Positions 34,977 to 44,208 of a DNA stretch of 64,000 nucleotides are shown piece after piece. The position numbers and the translations under genes were made by a program. Under the pieces are notes generated by a model, which was not told where the DNA came from, did no database searches, and was given only the letters and a program-made list of their open reading frames with translations. The stretch comes from Prosthecobacter debontii (lineage in GTDB: Bacteria; Verrucomicrobiota; Verrucomicrobiia; Verrucomicrobiales; Verrucomicrobiaceae). Where the stretch lies: the NCBI GenBank assembly GCA_945860295.1, contig CAMAQH010000003.1, positions 124,001 to 188,000 of the forward strand, in the 5' to 3' direction. The stretch's first letter is position 1. Every line of letters starts with the position of its first letter.

Positions 34977-36326
34977 ATGAACCCAACCAACTCGTCCCGT
35001 CGTTCCTTCCTGACCACTGCCGCTGGTGCCGTGGCTGCTCCATTCATCCTTCCTAGCCGCATCTGGTCCGCTAATGCAGCGCCGAGCGGACGCATCCGCA
35101 TGGGCTTCATCGGCATGGGTATGCAAATGGGCAAACTGATCAGCAAGTTCCTTCAATATCCTGAAATCGAAGTCGTCGCTGTTTGCGATGTCTATGCGAT
35201 GCGCCGAGAAATGTACAAAGCCAAGGTGGATGAGCATTACGCGAAAAATGGCGGCACAGGCAAGCCCTGCGCAGCGGTGAATGACTTCCGCGAGATCACC
35301 GAGCGCACCGACATCGACGCCGTGTGCATCGCCACGCCGGACCATTGGCACGCCATCATCACGAACTCTGCACTGAGCCACGGCAAAGACGTGTATTGCG
35401 AGAAGCCACTCACGCACAACATCCACGAAGCCACCTCCGTGGTCGAGACCATGAAGAAGCACAACCGTGTGCTCCAGACCGGTTCCATGCAGCGCTCCAG
35501 CAAGGAATTCCGCGTCGCCTGCGAACTCGTCCGCAACGGCGTCATCGGTGACATCAAAACCATCACGATCAGCATTGGTGACCCTGCCGCGCCGAATGCA
35601 TATCCTGAAGAAGCGAAACCTGAGGGCCTTGATTGGGATCGCTGGTGTGGTCCAGCCCCGCTCGTGCCTTTCAATCACGAACTCTGCCCTGTGGGCGAAA
35701 GCAAAACCTACCCGAACTGGCGCAAGACGCGCGAATTTGGCGGCGGCATGATCACCGACTGGGGCGCGCATCACATCGACATCGCTCAGTGGGGTCTTGG
35801 CATGGATGAAAATGGTCCTGTCGAAGTCCGAGCACCTGCCAACTACAAGACCGCCAAGCGTGGCTGCCAGCTCGTCTATGCGAACGGCACCGTGCTCACT
35901 CATGCTGAAGGCAGCATGGGCTGTACTTTCCACGGCACAGAAGGTGAAGTGAATGTCGGACGCGGCCAGTTTGCTCTCAGTATGGGAGGCAAAGACAAGT
36001 TCGCCTTCCGCAGCAAAGAGGCGAGCAAAGGCACCTCTGTGGATCGTGAGGTCGCTCTCGCAGAGCGAGAATTTTTGGCGAATGCCAAGACCAAGCTCTA
36101 TGTCAGCAAGGATCAGATCGCTGACTTCATTTCCTGCATGAAGAGCCGCCAGCAGCCGATCTGCCACGCTGGTGTCGGAGCCAGCAGCGCCATCGCCTGC
36201 CACCTCATGAACTTCGGTTACTGGCATGGAGCCAATGCCAAGTGGAACCCCACTGAGCACCAATTCATCAGCGGTGGTGACGACAAATGGCTCACGCGTG
36301 AATATCGCGGCGAGTGGAAGGTCTGA
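34977..36326 (+). CDS. Tat-exported Gfo/Idh/MocA family oxidoreductase
   Basis: 449 residues from the ATG at 34977. The leader contains SSRRSFLTTAAGAVAAPFIL, a Tat signal; an upstream ATG at 34929 would put 16 extra residues before it. The Rossmann domain starts RIRMGFIGMGMQMGKLISKF and contains VVAVCDVYAMRREMY and AVCIATPDHWHAIITNSAL, followed by the EKP motif (VYCEKPLTHNIHEA). The C-terminal domain has FGGGMITDWGAHHIDIAQWG. It presumably oxidises or rearranges a sugar with NAD(P) carried through Tat export. A rho-independent terminator follows at 36356. Confidence 0.93.
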   Translation: MNPTNSSRRSFLTTAAGAVAAPFILPSRIWSANAAPSGRIRMGFIGMGMQMGKLISKFLQYPEIEVVAVCDVYAMRREMYKAKVDEHYAKNGGTGKPCAAVNDFREITERTDIDAVCIATPDHWHAIITNSALSHGKDVYCEKPLTHNIHEATSVVETMKKHNRVLQTGSMQRSSKEFRVACELVRNGVIGDIKTITISIGDPAAPNAYPEEAKPEGLDWDRWCGPAPLVPFNHELCPVGESKTYPNWRKTREFGGGMITDWGAHHIDIAQWGLGMDENGPVEVRAPANYKTAKRGCQLVYANGTVLTHAEGSMGCTFHGTEGEVNVGRGQFALSMGGKDKFAFRSKEASKGTSVDREVALAEREFLANAKTKLYVSKDQIADFISCMKSRQQPICHAGVGASSAIACHLMNFGYWHGANAKWNPTEHQFISGGDDKWLTREYRGEWKV

Positions 36327-36355
36327 TCTTCAGCCTGCCACCCTTGCTTCAATGT

Positions 36356-36386
36356 AGCGGCTCCAGAAATGGAGCCGCTTTTATTA
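36356..36386 (+). terminator. Rho-independent terminator after the Gfo/Idh/MocA gene
   Basis: Perfect 9-bp stem agcggctcc (36356-36364) and ggagccgct (36371-36379), loop agaaat, followed by a T-rich run (ttttatt). It lies 30 bp after the stop at 36326. Confidence 0.85.
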
Positions 36387-36433
36387 CTCCTGATTCACAT
36401 GAAGTGAACTGAAGCCCACGCCACGTGACCGGC

Positions 36434-36805
36434 TCACGCCTTCCCCTGCAACAACATCCGCAGGCCGAAGACGATGAGGATAGTGCCGAAGACACGGCTG
36501 AGGGTTTCGTTGCTCATGCTCTTCAACCAGCCGGCACCAAAGTAAGCGAAGATTGAGGCGGAGAGCGCTGTGATGGCGGCGACCTTCCAGTTCACGAGAT
36601 CATTCCTGGCGTTCTGCGTGGTGGCCATGAGCGCTGTGGGGATGATGATGGCTAAGCTGGTAGCGACGGCCATCTTTTGGGGCATGGCCAAAAGAAAGAC
36701 AAAAGCAGGCACCATGACCACGCCGCCGCCGACGCCACAAAGCGCGGCAACAATACCAGAGATGATGCCGATGCCGAGACAGATGAGAATGGTGGTGGTG
36801 GTCAT
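36434..36805 (-). CDS. TSUP family (TauE/SafE-like) membrane permease, half-length
   Basis: 123 residues with four hydrophobic segments: ILICLGIGIISGIVAALCG, VVMVPAFVFLLAMP, VAAITALSASIFAYFGAGWL and RVFGTILIVFGLRMLLQG. The conserved GVGGG after the first segment is typical of the TSUP anion-permease repeat. Full-length family members have two such repeats (about 250 residues). This one has a single repeat and would have to dimerise. The ATG at 36805 is preferred over one eight codons upstream because the first membrane segment follows directly. Substrate, perhaps sulfite or an organosulfonate, is unknown. Confidence 0.8.
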   Translation of the reverse strand: MTTTTILICLGIGIISGIVAALCGVGGGVVMVPAFVFLLAMPQKMAVATSLAIIIPTALMATTQNARNDLVNWKVAAITALSASIFAYFGAGWLKSMSNETLSRVFGTILIVFGLRMLLQGKA

Positions 36806-36851
36806 GTGGGTCTGCGGGATGGCAAACAAACAACGAGAAGTGCCTGTGATT

Positions 36852-38192
36852 CTACTTCTTACTTTTCTTGGCCTTGGTTTGAATCAGGAATTCAGAGAAT
36901 CGTGACTCGTAACGTTTGGGCACGACGATGGTGATGTCCGCGACTCCGCGTTCATAGTCTTCACTGAGGACTTTACCCTGCTCATGGGCAAGCGCGACGA
37001 GGTCCATGCGATTAAGCGGAATGCTCAGTTCTAGCCGCACGATGCGGTCGATGAGCATGTCATGGATACGATCAAAAAGCACGTCGAGGCCCTGCCCAGT
37101 GAGCACTGAGATGTGGACGGCATCAGGGAACTCGCGCGTCAGCTCCATGCGCCGAGTGTCGTCGATAAGATCGACTTTGTTCAGCGCCAGCAGCACGCGC
37201 TTATCACCTGCACCGAGTTCGGCCAGCACCTTGGTCGTGGTTTGATAAAACTCGAGCGACTGTGAGGAGCTGGCGTCGATGACATGAATGAGGAAGTCGG
37301 CGAGCACCGCCTCCTCCAGCGTGGCGCGGAAGCTCTGCACGAGATCATGCGGTAGATTGCGGATGAAGCCGACGGTGTCGGTGAGAAGCATGGAAGTGCC
37401 ATCGGGAAGCTCAAGGCGGCGCGTGGTGGTGTCGAGCGTGGCAAAGAGCTTGTCCTCAGCGAGCACGTCGGAGTTGGCGAGCTTGTTGAGCAGGGAGGAT
37501 TTTCCGGAGTTTGTATAACCAACGATGGCCGCATGAGGTATGGCGACGCGGCTGCGTTCTTTGCGCATGGTGTCACGCTGCTTTTTGACTTCCTCGAGAT
37601 CGGCCTTGAGCTTGTCCACGCGCTTGTCCACGAGTCGGCGGTCCGTTTCGAGCTGTGTTTCACCTTCACCACGCGCCGCGCCGCCGCCACCACCCGCACC
37701 ACTACCGCCGCCCGCACTACCACCCGACCCGCCGCCCTGGCGGTCAAGGTGTGCCCACATGCGTGTGAGTCGTGGAATGGAATAGGCAAGACGCGCCAGC
37801 TCGACCTGAAGCCGTGCTTCACGGGTCTTGGCGCGCATGTTAAAGATGTCGAGAATGACTTCGTGCCGGTCGATGACGCAGAGGTTCGACTCCTTTTCCC
37901 AGGCACGCTGCTGGCCGGGTGAAAGCTCGTTGTCAAAGATGATGCACTCGACTTGGAGTTCCTTCGCTCTGGCCATCAACTCAGCGGCCTTGCCTTTACC
38001 GATGAGGTGGCGTGCGGTCATCTCGCGGGCGAAAACGAGATCTGCCTCTACCACTTCGATGCCCATGGTCCGCACAAGATCCTTTAGCTCGATGAGTAGC
38101 TCGTTGGATTCGTTTTCCTTTCGACGGTTGAAATACGCGCCGATGAGAAAGGCACGCTGAACTTGGCTGGGTTTGTCGCGGATATCGAACAT
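36852..38192 (-). CDS. hflX: GTPase HflX with expanded Gly-rich linker
   Basis: 446 residues. The HflX N-terminal domain (RAFLIGAYFNRRKENESNEL, ELSPGQQRAWEKESNLCVID, REARLQVELARLAYSIPRL) is followed by the conserved GEGETQLETDRR. The G domain shows G1 AIVGYTNSGKSSLLNKL, G3 LTDTVGFIRNLPHDLVQSFR and G4 LLALNKVDLID. HflX rescues stalled ribosomes, notably under heat stress. The loop before GETQLE, normally a handful of glycines, is expanded here to a run of about 20 Gly with Ser and Ala. The gene is preceded by a decayed hydrolase gene and has no operon partner. Confidence 0.95.
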   Translation of the reverse strand: MFDIRDKPSQVQRAFLIGAYFNRRKENESNELLIELKDLVRTMGIEVVEADLVFAREMTARHLIGKGKAAELMARAKELQVECIIFDNELSPGQQRAWEKESNLCVIDRHEVILDIFNMRAKTREARLQVELARLAYSIPRLTRMWAHLDRQGGGSGGSAGGGSGAGGGGGAARGEGETQLETDRRLVDKRVDKLKADLEEVKKQRDTMRKERSRVAIPHAAIVGYTNSGKSSLLNKLANSDVLAEDKLFATLDTTTRRLELPDGTSMLLTDTVGFIRNLPHDLVQSFRATLEEAVLADFLIHVIDASSSQSLEFYQTTTKVLAELGAGDKRVLLALNKVDLIDDTRRMELTREFPDAVHISVLTGQGLDVLFDRIHDMLIDRIVRLELSIPLNRMDLVALAHEQGKVLSEDYERGVADITIVVPKRYESRFSEFLIQTKAKKSKK

Positions 38193-38277
38193 CGCTCACC
38201 CTTAGCATGGTTCTTTAGCTTTGTGTTTGGCAAAAATGAACTGAACTTTCCGCGATCCACACAAATCCAATTCGGCC

Positions 38278-38734
38278 ATTAAGCTTCGCACCCTGCTTTT
38301 GGGTATCACGCTACACGCTGAGCAATGCCTCGTGATCGGTGATAGCCTCTCTGAGGAATACGAACTCGAATTCCCCGCGCTTTATCCATGCAATCCGGAA
38401 TCCTGGGACTCGCGGAACTAGGCCGAGATCTCTGAATGAGAACCACAAAGGCTGGTTCGATCTCGGTAGATGGAGCGGTTTTGCAGGCCCGCGTCTCGTC
38501 GGTCATGAACACAACTAGGCTTTCCCTGGTGCCGTAACATCGCAGATCAAGAGTCAGCTCAGCAGTTCTCGGAATTTTTGATGGCCCGGCGATTTACAAC
38601 GGCGCACCGATGCCGATGAGAGAACGCATTATCTATCCTCGGGCGATGGATTCCATCCAAACACCTGTGCCCACGCCAAGATCGCCCAGATGATCGTCGG
38701 CGCCTTCCGCGCTCGCTATGCAGAGTTCATCTAG
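38278..38734 (+). pseudogene. Decayed SGNH/GDSL hydrolase gene
   Basis: Recognisable pieces in order: KLRTLLLGITLHAEQCLVIG DSLSEEYELEFP (signal peptide plus GDSL block I), PESWDSRN then TAG then AEIS; in a shifted frame KGWFDLGRWSGFAGPRLVGH then TAG then AFPGA; finally HYLSSGDGFHPNTCAHAKIA (block V with the catalytic Asp/His), ending AEFI and TAG at 38732. At least two stops replace likely Trp codons and there are frameshifts, so this is a dead gene. It fills most of the 670-bp gap between hflX and the next cytochrome cluster; 38193-38277 shows nothing. Confidence 0.8.
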
Positions 38735-38866
38735 CCCAGCGAGCCAATTTGCGCCGAGTAAAACACCATCAACCACCAAGCCAAAAATCGTGGATTTATT
38801 CATCGCATGAAATGTGGGTTATCAAAAAAAACGGCACCGATTAACCGTAGATATTAAGCGCCATCC

Positions 38867-41308
38867 ATGTCCGACCACCGAGATTTATCCCGCTTCTGCC
38901 TGCTCCTCATCGCCAGCCTCAGCTTCGCTAGTGCTGCGGAACCTTTTGATGCCTTCCTTGCGAAGCATTGCACCCGCTGCCATGGGCCGGAGAAGGAGAA
39001 GGGCGATTTGCGGATCGACATGCTCTCGCGTAATTTCAAGCTGGGAGCGGATACGCATCATTGGGCGGAAATGATGGAGCAGGTGAACTCGGGCGAGATG
39101 CCGCCTAAAAAAGAGAAGAAGCCGACGCAGGAGGAGATGGCGGCTTTTGTGACGAGTCTTGATTCGCGCATCAAAGAGGGCCGGGCGGCGCGAATGGCAG
39201 CACGGCCGGCGGTTTCGCATTATAGGCTAAGCCGGAAGGAGTATCAAAACACTGTCTATGATCTGCTCGGCGCACGCTATGATCCCGCCAAGCCGGGGGA
39301 ACTGAATGAAGACACGCTATGGCATGGATTTGAGCGTATCGGTTCGGAGCTTTCGCTTTCGCCGTCGCATGTGGATCGTTACTACCGCGCGGCGGAGCTG
39401 GTGCTGGACCGTGCATTTCCTGTAGCGACATCGGGTGAGACTCGCAAGGTCCACAAGACGGCGGCGGAGATCCGTTACGGCGGCGGCAAGGACCAGCAGG
39501 CGGCGCTGGACCGCTTCGGCATCAAGCGGCCGCTGCGTTATCTCCTTTTCCCCGGCACGGTCCAAAACGCGCTCTCGCCGAACTCGCTCGGAAGGACCGG
39601 CCCGGAGCACAGCGGCCTCTACAAACTCCGCATCCTGGCCAGCGGCATCCGACCGATCGACGGCCAGACGGCGCACTTGAGCATCGGCAAGCGCACGGGC
39701 GAGGAGACGGTGGATGGGCTCATCGAGTTCGACATCACGTCGCCAGAGGACAAACCGCAGGTGTATGAGTTCGAGGTATTTCTCGAAATGCCTGCGACGC
39801 TGGACTTCTGCGTGGTGGCCACGGATGTTGTGGATCGTCGGGCCGGTGCGGCCTTCCGCAATGCCCTCGGCAGCAGAGGCGGCTACATTTTCACGCACAG
39901 CAGCGAGACCCTGCTCTTAAACCCGAACGCGCCGCAGATGTTCGATGACAAGGGCAACGGCCTTTTCTCCACCGTGCTGCTCGATTGGATCGAATGGGAA
40001 GGGCCGCTGGTGTCGGCGGAGGAAAAGTCCCGCCGCAACGATGTGGTGCCACCCGATGACGCGACGCCCGAGGTGGTCACGGAGCATCTGCAACGCTTTG
40101 CCGAACGCGCCTGGCGTCGTCCGGTAAAGAAGGAGGAACTGGAGGAGTATTTGCAATCCTATCGCACCGAGCGCGAAGCGGGCGAGAAGACGGCCGATGC
40201 CTATCGTGTGGCGTTGCAGGGTGTGCTAACCTCCCGGCACTTCATCTACCTCGTGGAAGGCGACACAGTGGCGCGCGAACGGCTCACGGACACGGAACTC
40301 GCCTCACGACTCTCGTATTTCCTCTGGAGTTCGATGCCGGACGACGGCCTCCTCACCGCTGCCAGAGGCGGCACGCTGAATGGCGATGGCCTCAAGAAAG
40401 TGGTGGACCGGATGCTGGCGGACAGCAAGGCCAGCCGCTTCATCGACGACTTCGCGAGGCAATGGCTGCAACTGCACCGCGTGGGCATGTTCCCGCCGGA
40501 CAAGAAGCTTTACCCCGCCTACGACGCATGGCTGGAGGAAAGCATGCGCTCGGAACCGGTGGAGTTCTTCCGCGAGATGTTCGGCAAGAACCTGCCCATC
40601 GACGGCTTCATCCATTCCGACTGGACCGTGGCCAATGCCCGGCTCTGCGATTTCTACGGACTGGTGGAGCCGAAGAACGGCGGCTTCCAACGCGTGTCGC
40701 TGAAGCCCGAAGATCGTCGCGGTGGACTTCTCACCATGGGTGCGGTGCTCGGCCTGACCTCTGACGGCACGCGGCAACGCCCGGTGCATCGTGGCGTGTG
40801 GCTCAGCGAAGTGGTGCTCGGCAAGACGCCGCCACCACCACCCGCGAACGTCCCTGCCATCGAACCCCCAACACCGCAGAGCCCCAAGGCGACGCTGCGC
40901 CAAAAAATCGAAGCTCACCGCAACGATGCAAACTGCGCCGCCTGCCATGCGAAGCTCGATCCTCTGGGCCTCGCCTGGGACAACTACGACGCCATCGGCC
41001 AGTGGCGCACTCACGAGAAAGTCGCGGCGGGAGTCGGTGCGGACCCATTGGTGAATCCTGCCGGTGAAATGCCCGATGGCCGCGCCTTCAAGGATGCCAA
41101 TGAGTTCAAGCAGCGCCTGCTCGAAGACCGCGACGAACTCGCCCGCGCCTTCATCGACCACCTTTGCACCTACGGCCTTCGCCGCGCCCTCAGCTTTGAC
41201 GACCAAGACGACCTCAAAGCCATCCAGGCCGAAGCGAAGAAGAGCGAATACCGTATCAAGGACATCGTGCGTGCTGTGGCGATGTCGGAACTCATCCGCA
41301 AACGCTGA
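38867..41308 (+). CDS. Secreted cytochrome-like PSCyt-DUF1587-DUF1592-DUF1588-DUF1585 protein
   Basis: 813 residues. Signal peptide [15 protein letters not shown], haem-type [16 protein letters not shown] (about residue 37), DUF1587 ([20 protein letters not shown]), DUF1595/1592 ([20 protein letters not shown]), DUF1588 with [18 protein letters not shown], and DUF1585 ([20 protein letters not shown]). This is the compact form of the family, compared with the 1277-residue paralogue at 15833. First gene of the cluster 38867-45460, followed by DUF1552 after 37 bp. The function, presumably extracytoplasmic redox, is not established. The upstream 130 bp is AT-richer than the surroundings and probably carries the promoter. 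Confidence 0.92.
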   Translation: MSDHRDLSRFCLLLIASLSFASAAEPFDAFLAKHCTRCHGPEKEKGDLRIDMLSRNFKLGADTHHWAEMMEQVNSGEMPPKKEKKPTQEEMAAFVTSLDSRIKEGRAARMAARPAVSHYRLSRKEYQNTVYDLLGARYDPAKPGELNEDTLWHGFERIGSELSLSPSHVDRYYRAAELVLDRAFPVATSGETRKVHKTAAEIRYGGGKDQQAALDRFGIKRPLRYLLFPGTVQNALSPNSLGRTGPEHSGLYKLRILASGIRPIDGQTAHLSIGKRTGEETVDGLIEFDITSPEDKPQVYEFEVFLEMPATLDFCVVATDVVDRRAGAAFRNALGSRGGYIFTHSSETLLLNPNAPQMFDDKGNGLFSTVLLDWIEWEGPLVSAEEKSRRNDVVPPDDATPEVVTEHLQRFAERAWRRPVKKEELEEYLQSYRTEREAGEKTADAYRVALQGVLTSRHFIYLVEGDTVARERLTDTELASRLSYFLWSSMPDDGLLTAARGGTLNGDGLKKVVDRMLADSKASRFIDDFARQWLQLHRVGMFPPDKKLYPAYDAWLEESMRSEPVEFFREMFGKNLPIDGFIHSDWTVANARLCDFYGLVEPKNGGFQRVSLKPEDRRGGLLTMGAVLGLTSDGTRQRPVHRGVWLSEVVLGKTPPPPPANVPAIEPPTPQSPKATLRQKIEAHRNDANCAACHAKLDPLGLAWDNYDAIGQWRTHEKVAAGVGADPLVNPAGEMPDGRAFKDANEFKQRLLEDRDELARAFIDHLCTYGLRRALSFDDQDDLKAIQAEAKKSEYRIKDIVRAVAMSELIRKR

Positions 41309-41315
41309 CAAGACC

Positions 41316-41340
41316 CATCACTCCACAACTCCAACACTTC
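41316..41340. repeat. CACTCCA-type simple repeat
   Basis: ccatcactccacaactccaa followed by cacttc, three to four degenerate CACTCCA units in the 37-bp gap before the DUF1552 start codon. Other copies lie at 42732-42870, 44181-44208 and 45512-45529. Confidence 0.6.
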
Positions 41341-41345
41341 AATTT

Positions 41346-42722
41346 ATGAGCAACTACCTCTCCCAATCCTGGCTGATTGACCGCCGTCACGCTCTCAAGG
41401 CACTCGGCAGTTTCATCTCACTGCCCTTGCTCGAATGCATGGTTCCGCTACGTGCGGCAGAAAAAGCCACCGCAACACCCAAGCGCAGCGCTTTCATTTA
41501 CCTCGCGAACGGCGTCCACTCGCTAAACTACCAGATCACCAAGGAGGGGAAGGGTTACCAGTTCTCTCGGTCGCTGAAGCCGCTGGAGAAGCATCGCGAC
41601 GTCATCACGCCGATCAGCGGCCTGCATCATCCGGGAAGCCTTAGTCACCACCACAATTGCATCAATATCTTCCTGACCGGCGGGAAACTCGGCCCTTCGG
41701 ATCGCAACACCATCTCAGTGGACCAGAAGATGGCGGAAATCACCGCGCTCCAAACCCGCGTCGCTTCGATGGAAGTTGCCCTCACGCAGGAATCCCTCGC
41801 TTGGACGGCGGATGGCGTGCGGCTGCCTGCGATGCGTCGTTGCAGCGAGATTTTCGCCTCTCTCTTTGAGGAACCGAAAGGCGGCAAAACGGTCCAGCGG
41901 CGGGCCTTGCGCCGCAAAGGTAGCGTGCTGGACGCCAACCTTGCCGAGGTGCGCCAGCTCGAGAAAAAGATGGGCTCGGAGGACAAAGGTCGCATGCAGC
42001 AATACCTCACCTCCGTGCGTGAGGCAGAGATCCGCACGCATAGGGCCGATACATGGCTCGACACGCCGTTGCCAGCTGTCTCCGACGCCGACCGCAAGCG
42101 CACCAACCGCGACATCGCCGCCACCATGGCGGGCGATTATTTCCGCACCGTCTATGACCTCATGGTGCTCGCCTTTCAGACGGATGTAACCCGCGTGGCC
42201 ACCTTCAGCATGGGCGGTGAAGGAGATGCGTTTTCGATTCCTGAAATCGGCATCACCGAGTCGCGCCACCAGCTCAGCCACCACGGCGGCGATGCCGGTT
42301 ACATGGAGAAGCTCACCAACTACGACACCTTCGCCATCGAGCAATTCAGCTACTTCCTCACCCGCCTCGCGGAGACCAAGGACCTCAGCGGCAAGCCTCT
42401 TCTCGGCTCCACCATGGCGCTCTTCGGCAGCGGCATGTCCTACGGTCACAGCCACGGCAATGCGAATCTCCCGCTGGTGTTTGCCGGTGGTTCCGACCTC
42501 GGCCTGAAGCACGGCAGCCATCTCGACTTCAACAAATCAGCCAAAGACTTCCAAGGCTACGCGCTCGGCGCGGACGGAGCGCTCACCAGCGCGCATTACC
42601 AGCTCTGCAGCCGTCCCGCGAACACCGACGCTCACATGAGCAACCTGCTCCTCCTCATGGCCCAACGCATGGACGTTGAAACTGACCAGTTCGGCGACAG
42701 CAACAAGGTCGTCGCGATCTGA
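41346..42722 (+). CDS. DUF1552 family secreted protein
   Basis: 458 residues from ATG 41346; the open frame extends 94 codons further into the preceding gene, but those are out-of-frame translation of that gene. A leader with Arg-Arg ([20 protein letters not shown]) suggests Tat export. Landmarks: [73 protein letters not shown] and [20 protein letters not shown]. It is paralogous to 13817-15148 and, like that gene, follows a DUF1592 cytochrome. Function unknown. Confidence 0.92.
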   Translation: MSNYLSQSWLIDRRHALKALGSFISLPLLECMVPLRAAEKATATPKRSAFIYLANGVHSLNYQITKEGKGYQFSRSLKPLEKHRDVITPISGLHHPGSLSHHHNCINIFLTGGKLGPSDRNTISVDQKMAEITALQTRVASMEVALTQESLAWTADGVRLPAMRRCSEIFASLFEEPKGGKTVQRRALRRKGSVLDANLAEVRQLEKKMGSEDKGRMQQYLTSVREAEIRTHRADTWLDTPLPAVSDADRKRTNRDIAATMAGDYFRTVYDLMVLAFQTDVTRVATFSMGGEGDAFSIPEIGITESRHQLSHHGGDAGYMEKLTNYDTFAIEQFSYFLTRLAETKDLSGKPLLGSTMALFGSGMSYGHSHGNANLPLVFAGGSDLGLKHGSHLDFNKSAKDFQGYALGADGALTSAHYQLCSRPANTDAHMSNLLLLMAQRMDVETDQFGDSNKVVAI

Positions 42723-42731
42723 CGCGGATGA

Positions 42732-42870
42732 ATGGAGTGGTGGAGTATTGGAGTATTGGAGTGCTGCGGCCAAGCAGTTCATCACTCCAGCAATCCACTA
42801 CACCCGGACTCCGCCGCCATTCTCTTGTTGAAAATGATCCCTCCAATACTCCAGCACTCCACCACTCCAT
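42732..42870. repeat. CACTCCA-type inverted repeat spanning a start codon
   Basis: Left arm 42732-42761 (atggagtggtggagtattgg and onward) and right arm 42841-42870 are inverted 30-bp copies with two mismatches, separated by 79 nt that also hold a CACTCCA-like stretch at 42779-42803. The ATG at 42834 lies in the loop, 7 nt from the right arm, and the right arm itself encodes the first residues (PPILQHSTTP) of the gene. Confidence 0.75.
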
Positions 42871-44123
42871 CGCTCCGCTGGCTCGTGGCGCTGGGCCTGG
42901 GCCTCTTGCTGCTCACGAACGCCGCCGCCGATGAGCCCTTCCGCCCCGTAGCGGGAAAGTTCCCGCCTTTGGAAAAAGCTCACGCCTACCGTGGTGAACT
43001 CGTCTTCGTGGATCACGTCAACCGCCGTGGCAGCATTCGCGTTCAATCCACGGGCATCTTTCGTTTCACGGCACCGAGTCCGTTTACCATGCTGCCTTAC
43101 GGCATCATCATGTATCACGGAAAACCGGCAGAGCTGCGCGATATTCCACTCGGCACAATCCTGTATATCCGAGCTTTTCTTCCGCCCGATCCAAAAACGT
43201 CCGCCGTGCCGGTGTTGCCGATCAACAACCGGACAAAGACCAACAACGGAGGCCCAGGCACCGCACCTGCCGAGAACCATGTCATTCTTCTCGAAGACGA
43301 GTCCAGCCACTGCATGCGTGAAGGATTGGTATGGAAGCTCAAGGAACTGGAGATCAAAAACCACGAGGGAACGATCACCACCAGCCGTGAATCGAAGCAA
43401 GACGGAGACAGCAAGGCCAACGAGGAAACGCTGACCTTCGATGCCGCCACCCGCGTCTGGCGTGGCCGCGAATACCTCCGGATCGAACACCTAATCGCCG
43501 AGGGCGCATGGCCTGCCGAAGGAAAAAAAACGCTCAGTGGCCAGTCCGTCCAGCTCGACATCACCTGGAAGCCAACGCCCGGCGGTGTGTTCGCTCGCTT
43601 CCATATCTCCGACATCTGGCTGGACGACGCCGCGATGCAAAACGCAGCGCACCGTCAGACCGAAACACACAAGGCCTTCATGCGCAGCCGTTGGCTGCCC
43701 GCGTGGATCGACGCCGTCGATTATGGCAAGTTTGGCCGCGCCACCGTGACCGCAACCTTGTTCGGCGGCATGGCCCCCTCGCTCTACGCCGATTTCAAAA
43801 AGGGCGGCACCGCTCTGATGAATCCGGTCGAGTACACCTTGAAGCACACCGAAGGCGGTACCGCCGGCCCCACACAAATGGCCGCACGAGGCAAACTCAT
43901 CGACGTCACGCAGTTGCCTGGCGCAGTCCCTTTCGGCAGCAGCGGCATCCAGATTCATTTTGAAACCGACCTCATCACCGAAGGCCTTCGCCCCACACGA
44001 GTTGTACGTGTTCGTCCCGCCGAGTGGCCCGATGTCCATGTGCCCCGCGAAGAACATCTCAGCGACGGAGCCTCCAGCATCGACGAGCGCTTCCCCACCC
44101 CGGCCATCTTCCCGAAATACTGA
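42834..44123 (+). CDS. Secreted protein of unknown function, tandem paralogue 1
   Basis: 429 residues. An N-terminus encoded by the CACTCCA repeat (IPPILQHSTTP) is followed by a hydrophobic signal segment (RWLVALGLGLLLLTNAAA). The mature protein begins DEPFRPVAGKFPPLEKAHAY, then RGELVFVDHVNRRGSIRV and LPYGIIMYHGKPAELRDIPL (possibly an OB-like beta region). The middle is charged, and the C-terminal half contains FHISDIWLDDAAMQ, FMRSRWLPAWIDAVDYGKFG and ATVTATLFGGM. No family recognised. Same length as and homologous throughout to 44171-45460. It follows the DUF1592/DUF1552 pair and is likely part of that operon. Confidence 0.85.
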   Translation: MIPPILQHSTTPSLRWLVALGLGLLLLTNAAADEPFRPVAGKFPPLEKAHAYRGELVFVDHVNRRGSIRVQSTGIFRFTAPSPFTMLPYGIIMYHGKPAELRDIPLGTILYIRAFLPPDPKTSAVPVLPINNRTKTNNGGPGTAPAENHVILLEDESSHCMREGLVWKLKELEIKNHEGTITTSRESKQDGDSKANEETLTFDAATRVWRGREYLRIEHLIAEGAWPAEGKKTLSGQSVQLDITWKPTPGGVFARFHISDIWLDDAAMQNAAHRQTETHKAFMRSRWLPAWIDAVDYGKFGRATVTATLFGGMAPSLYADFKKGGTALMNPVEYTLKHTEGGTAGPTQMAARGKLIDVTQLPGAVPFGSSGIQIHFETDLITEGLRPTRVVRVRPAEWPDVHVPREEHLSDGASSIDERFPTPAIFPKY

Positions 44124-44140
44124 TCTCGGCACTGTCCCTT

Positions 44141-44208
44141 CATTCTCCTGTCCCCATTCTTCTGTCGAAAATGATCCCTCCCATACTCCATCACTCCACC
44201 ACTCCATT
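44141..44208. repeat. TGTCCCCATTCT-type and CACTCCA-type repeats side by side
   Basis: 44141-44167 reads cattctcctgtccccattct followed by tctgtcg, the same sequence type as the pair at 16442-16504. It is followed at 44181-44208 by ccatactccatcactccacc and onward. The second part lies inside the next gene and encodes its N-terminal PPILHHSTTP. Confidence 0.7.

Noticed and set aside
34881-36263. 460-codon open frame on the minus strand opposite the Gfo/Idh/MocA gene
   Set aside because: It mirrors the codon pattern of the real gene, whose Tat signal, Rossmann motif and EKP motif are clear. The antisense translation has no recognisable domain.
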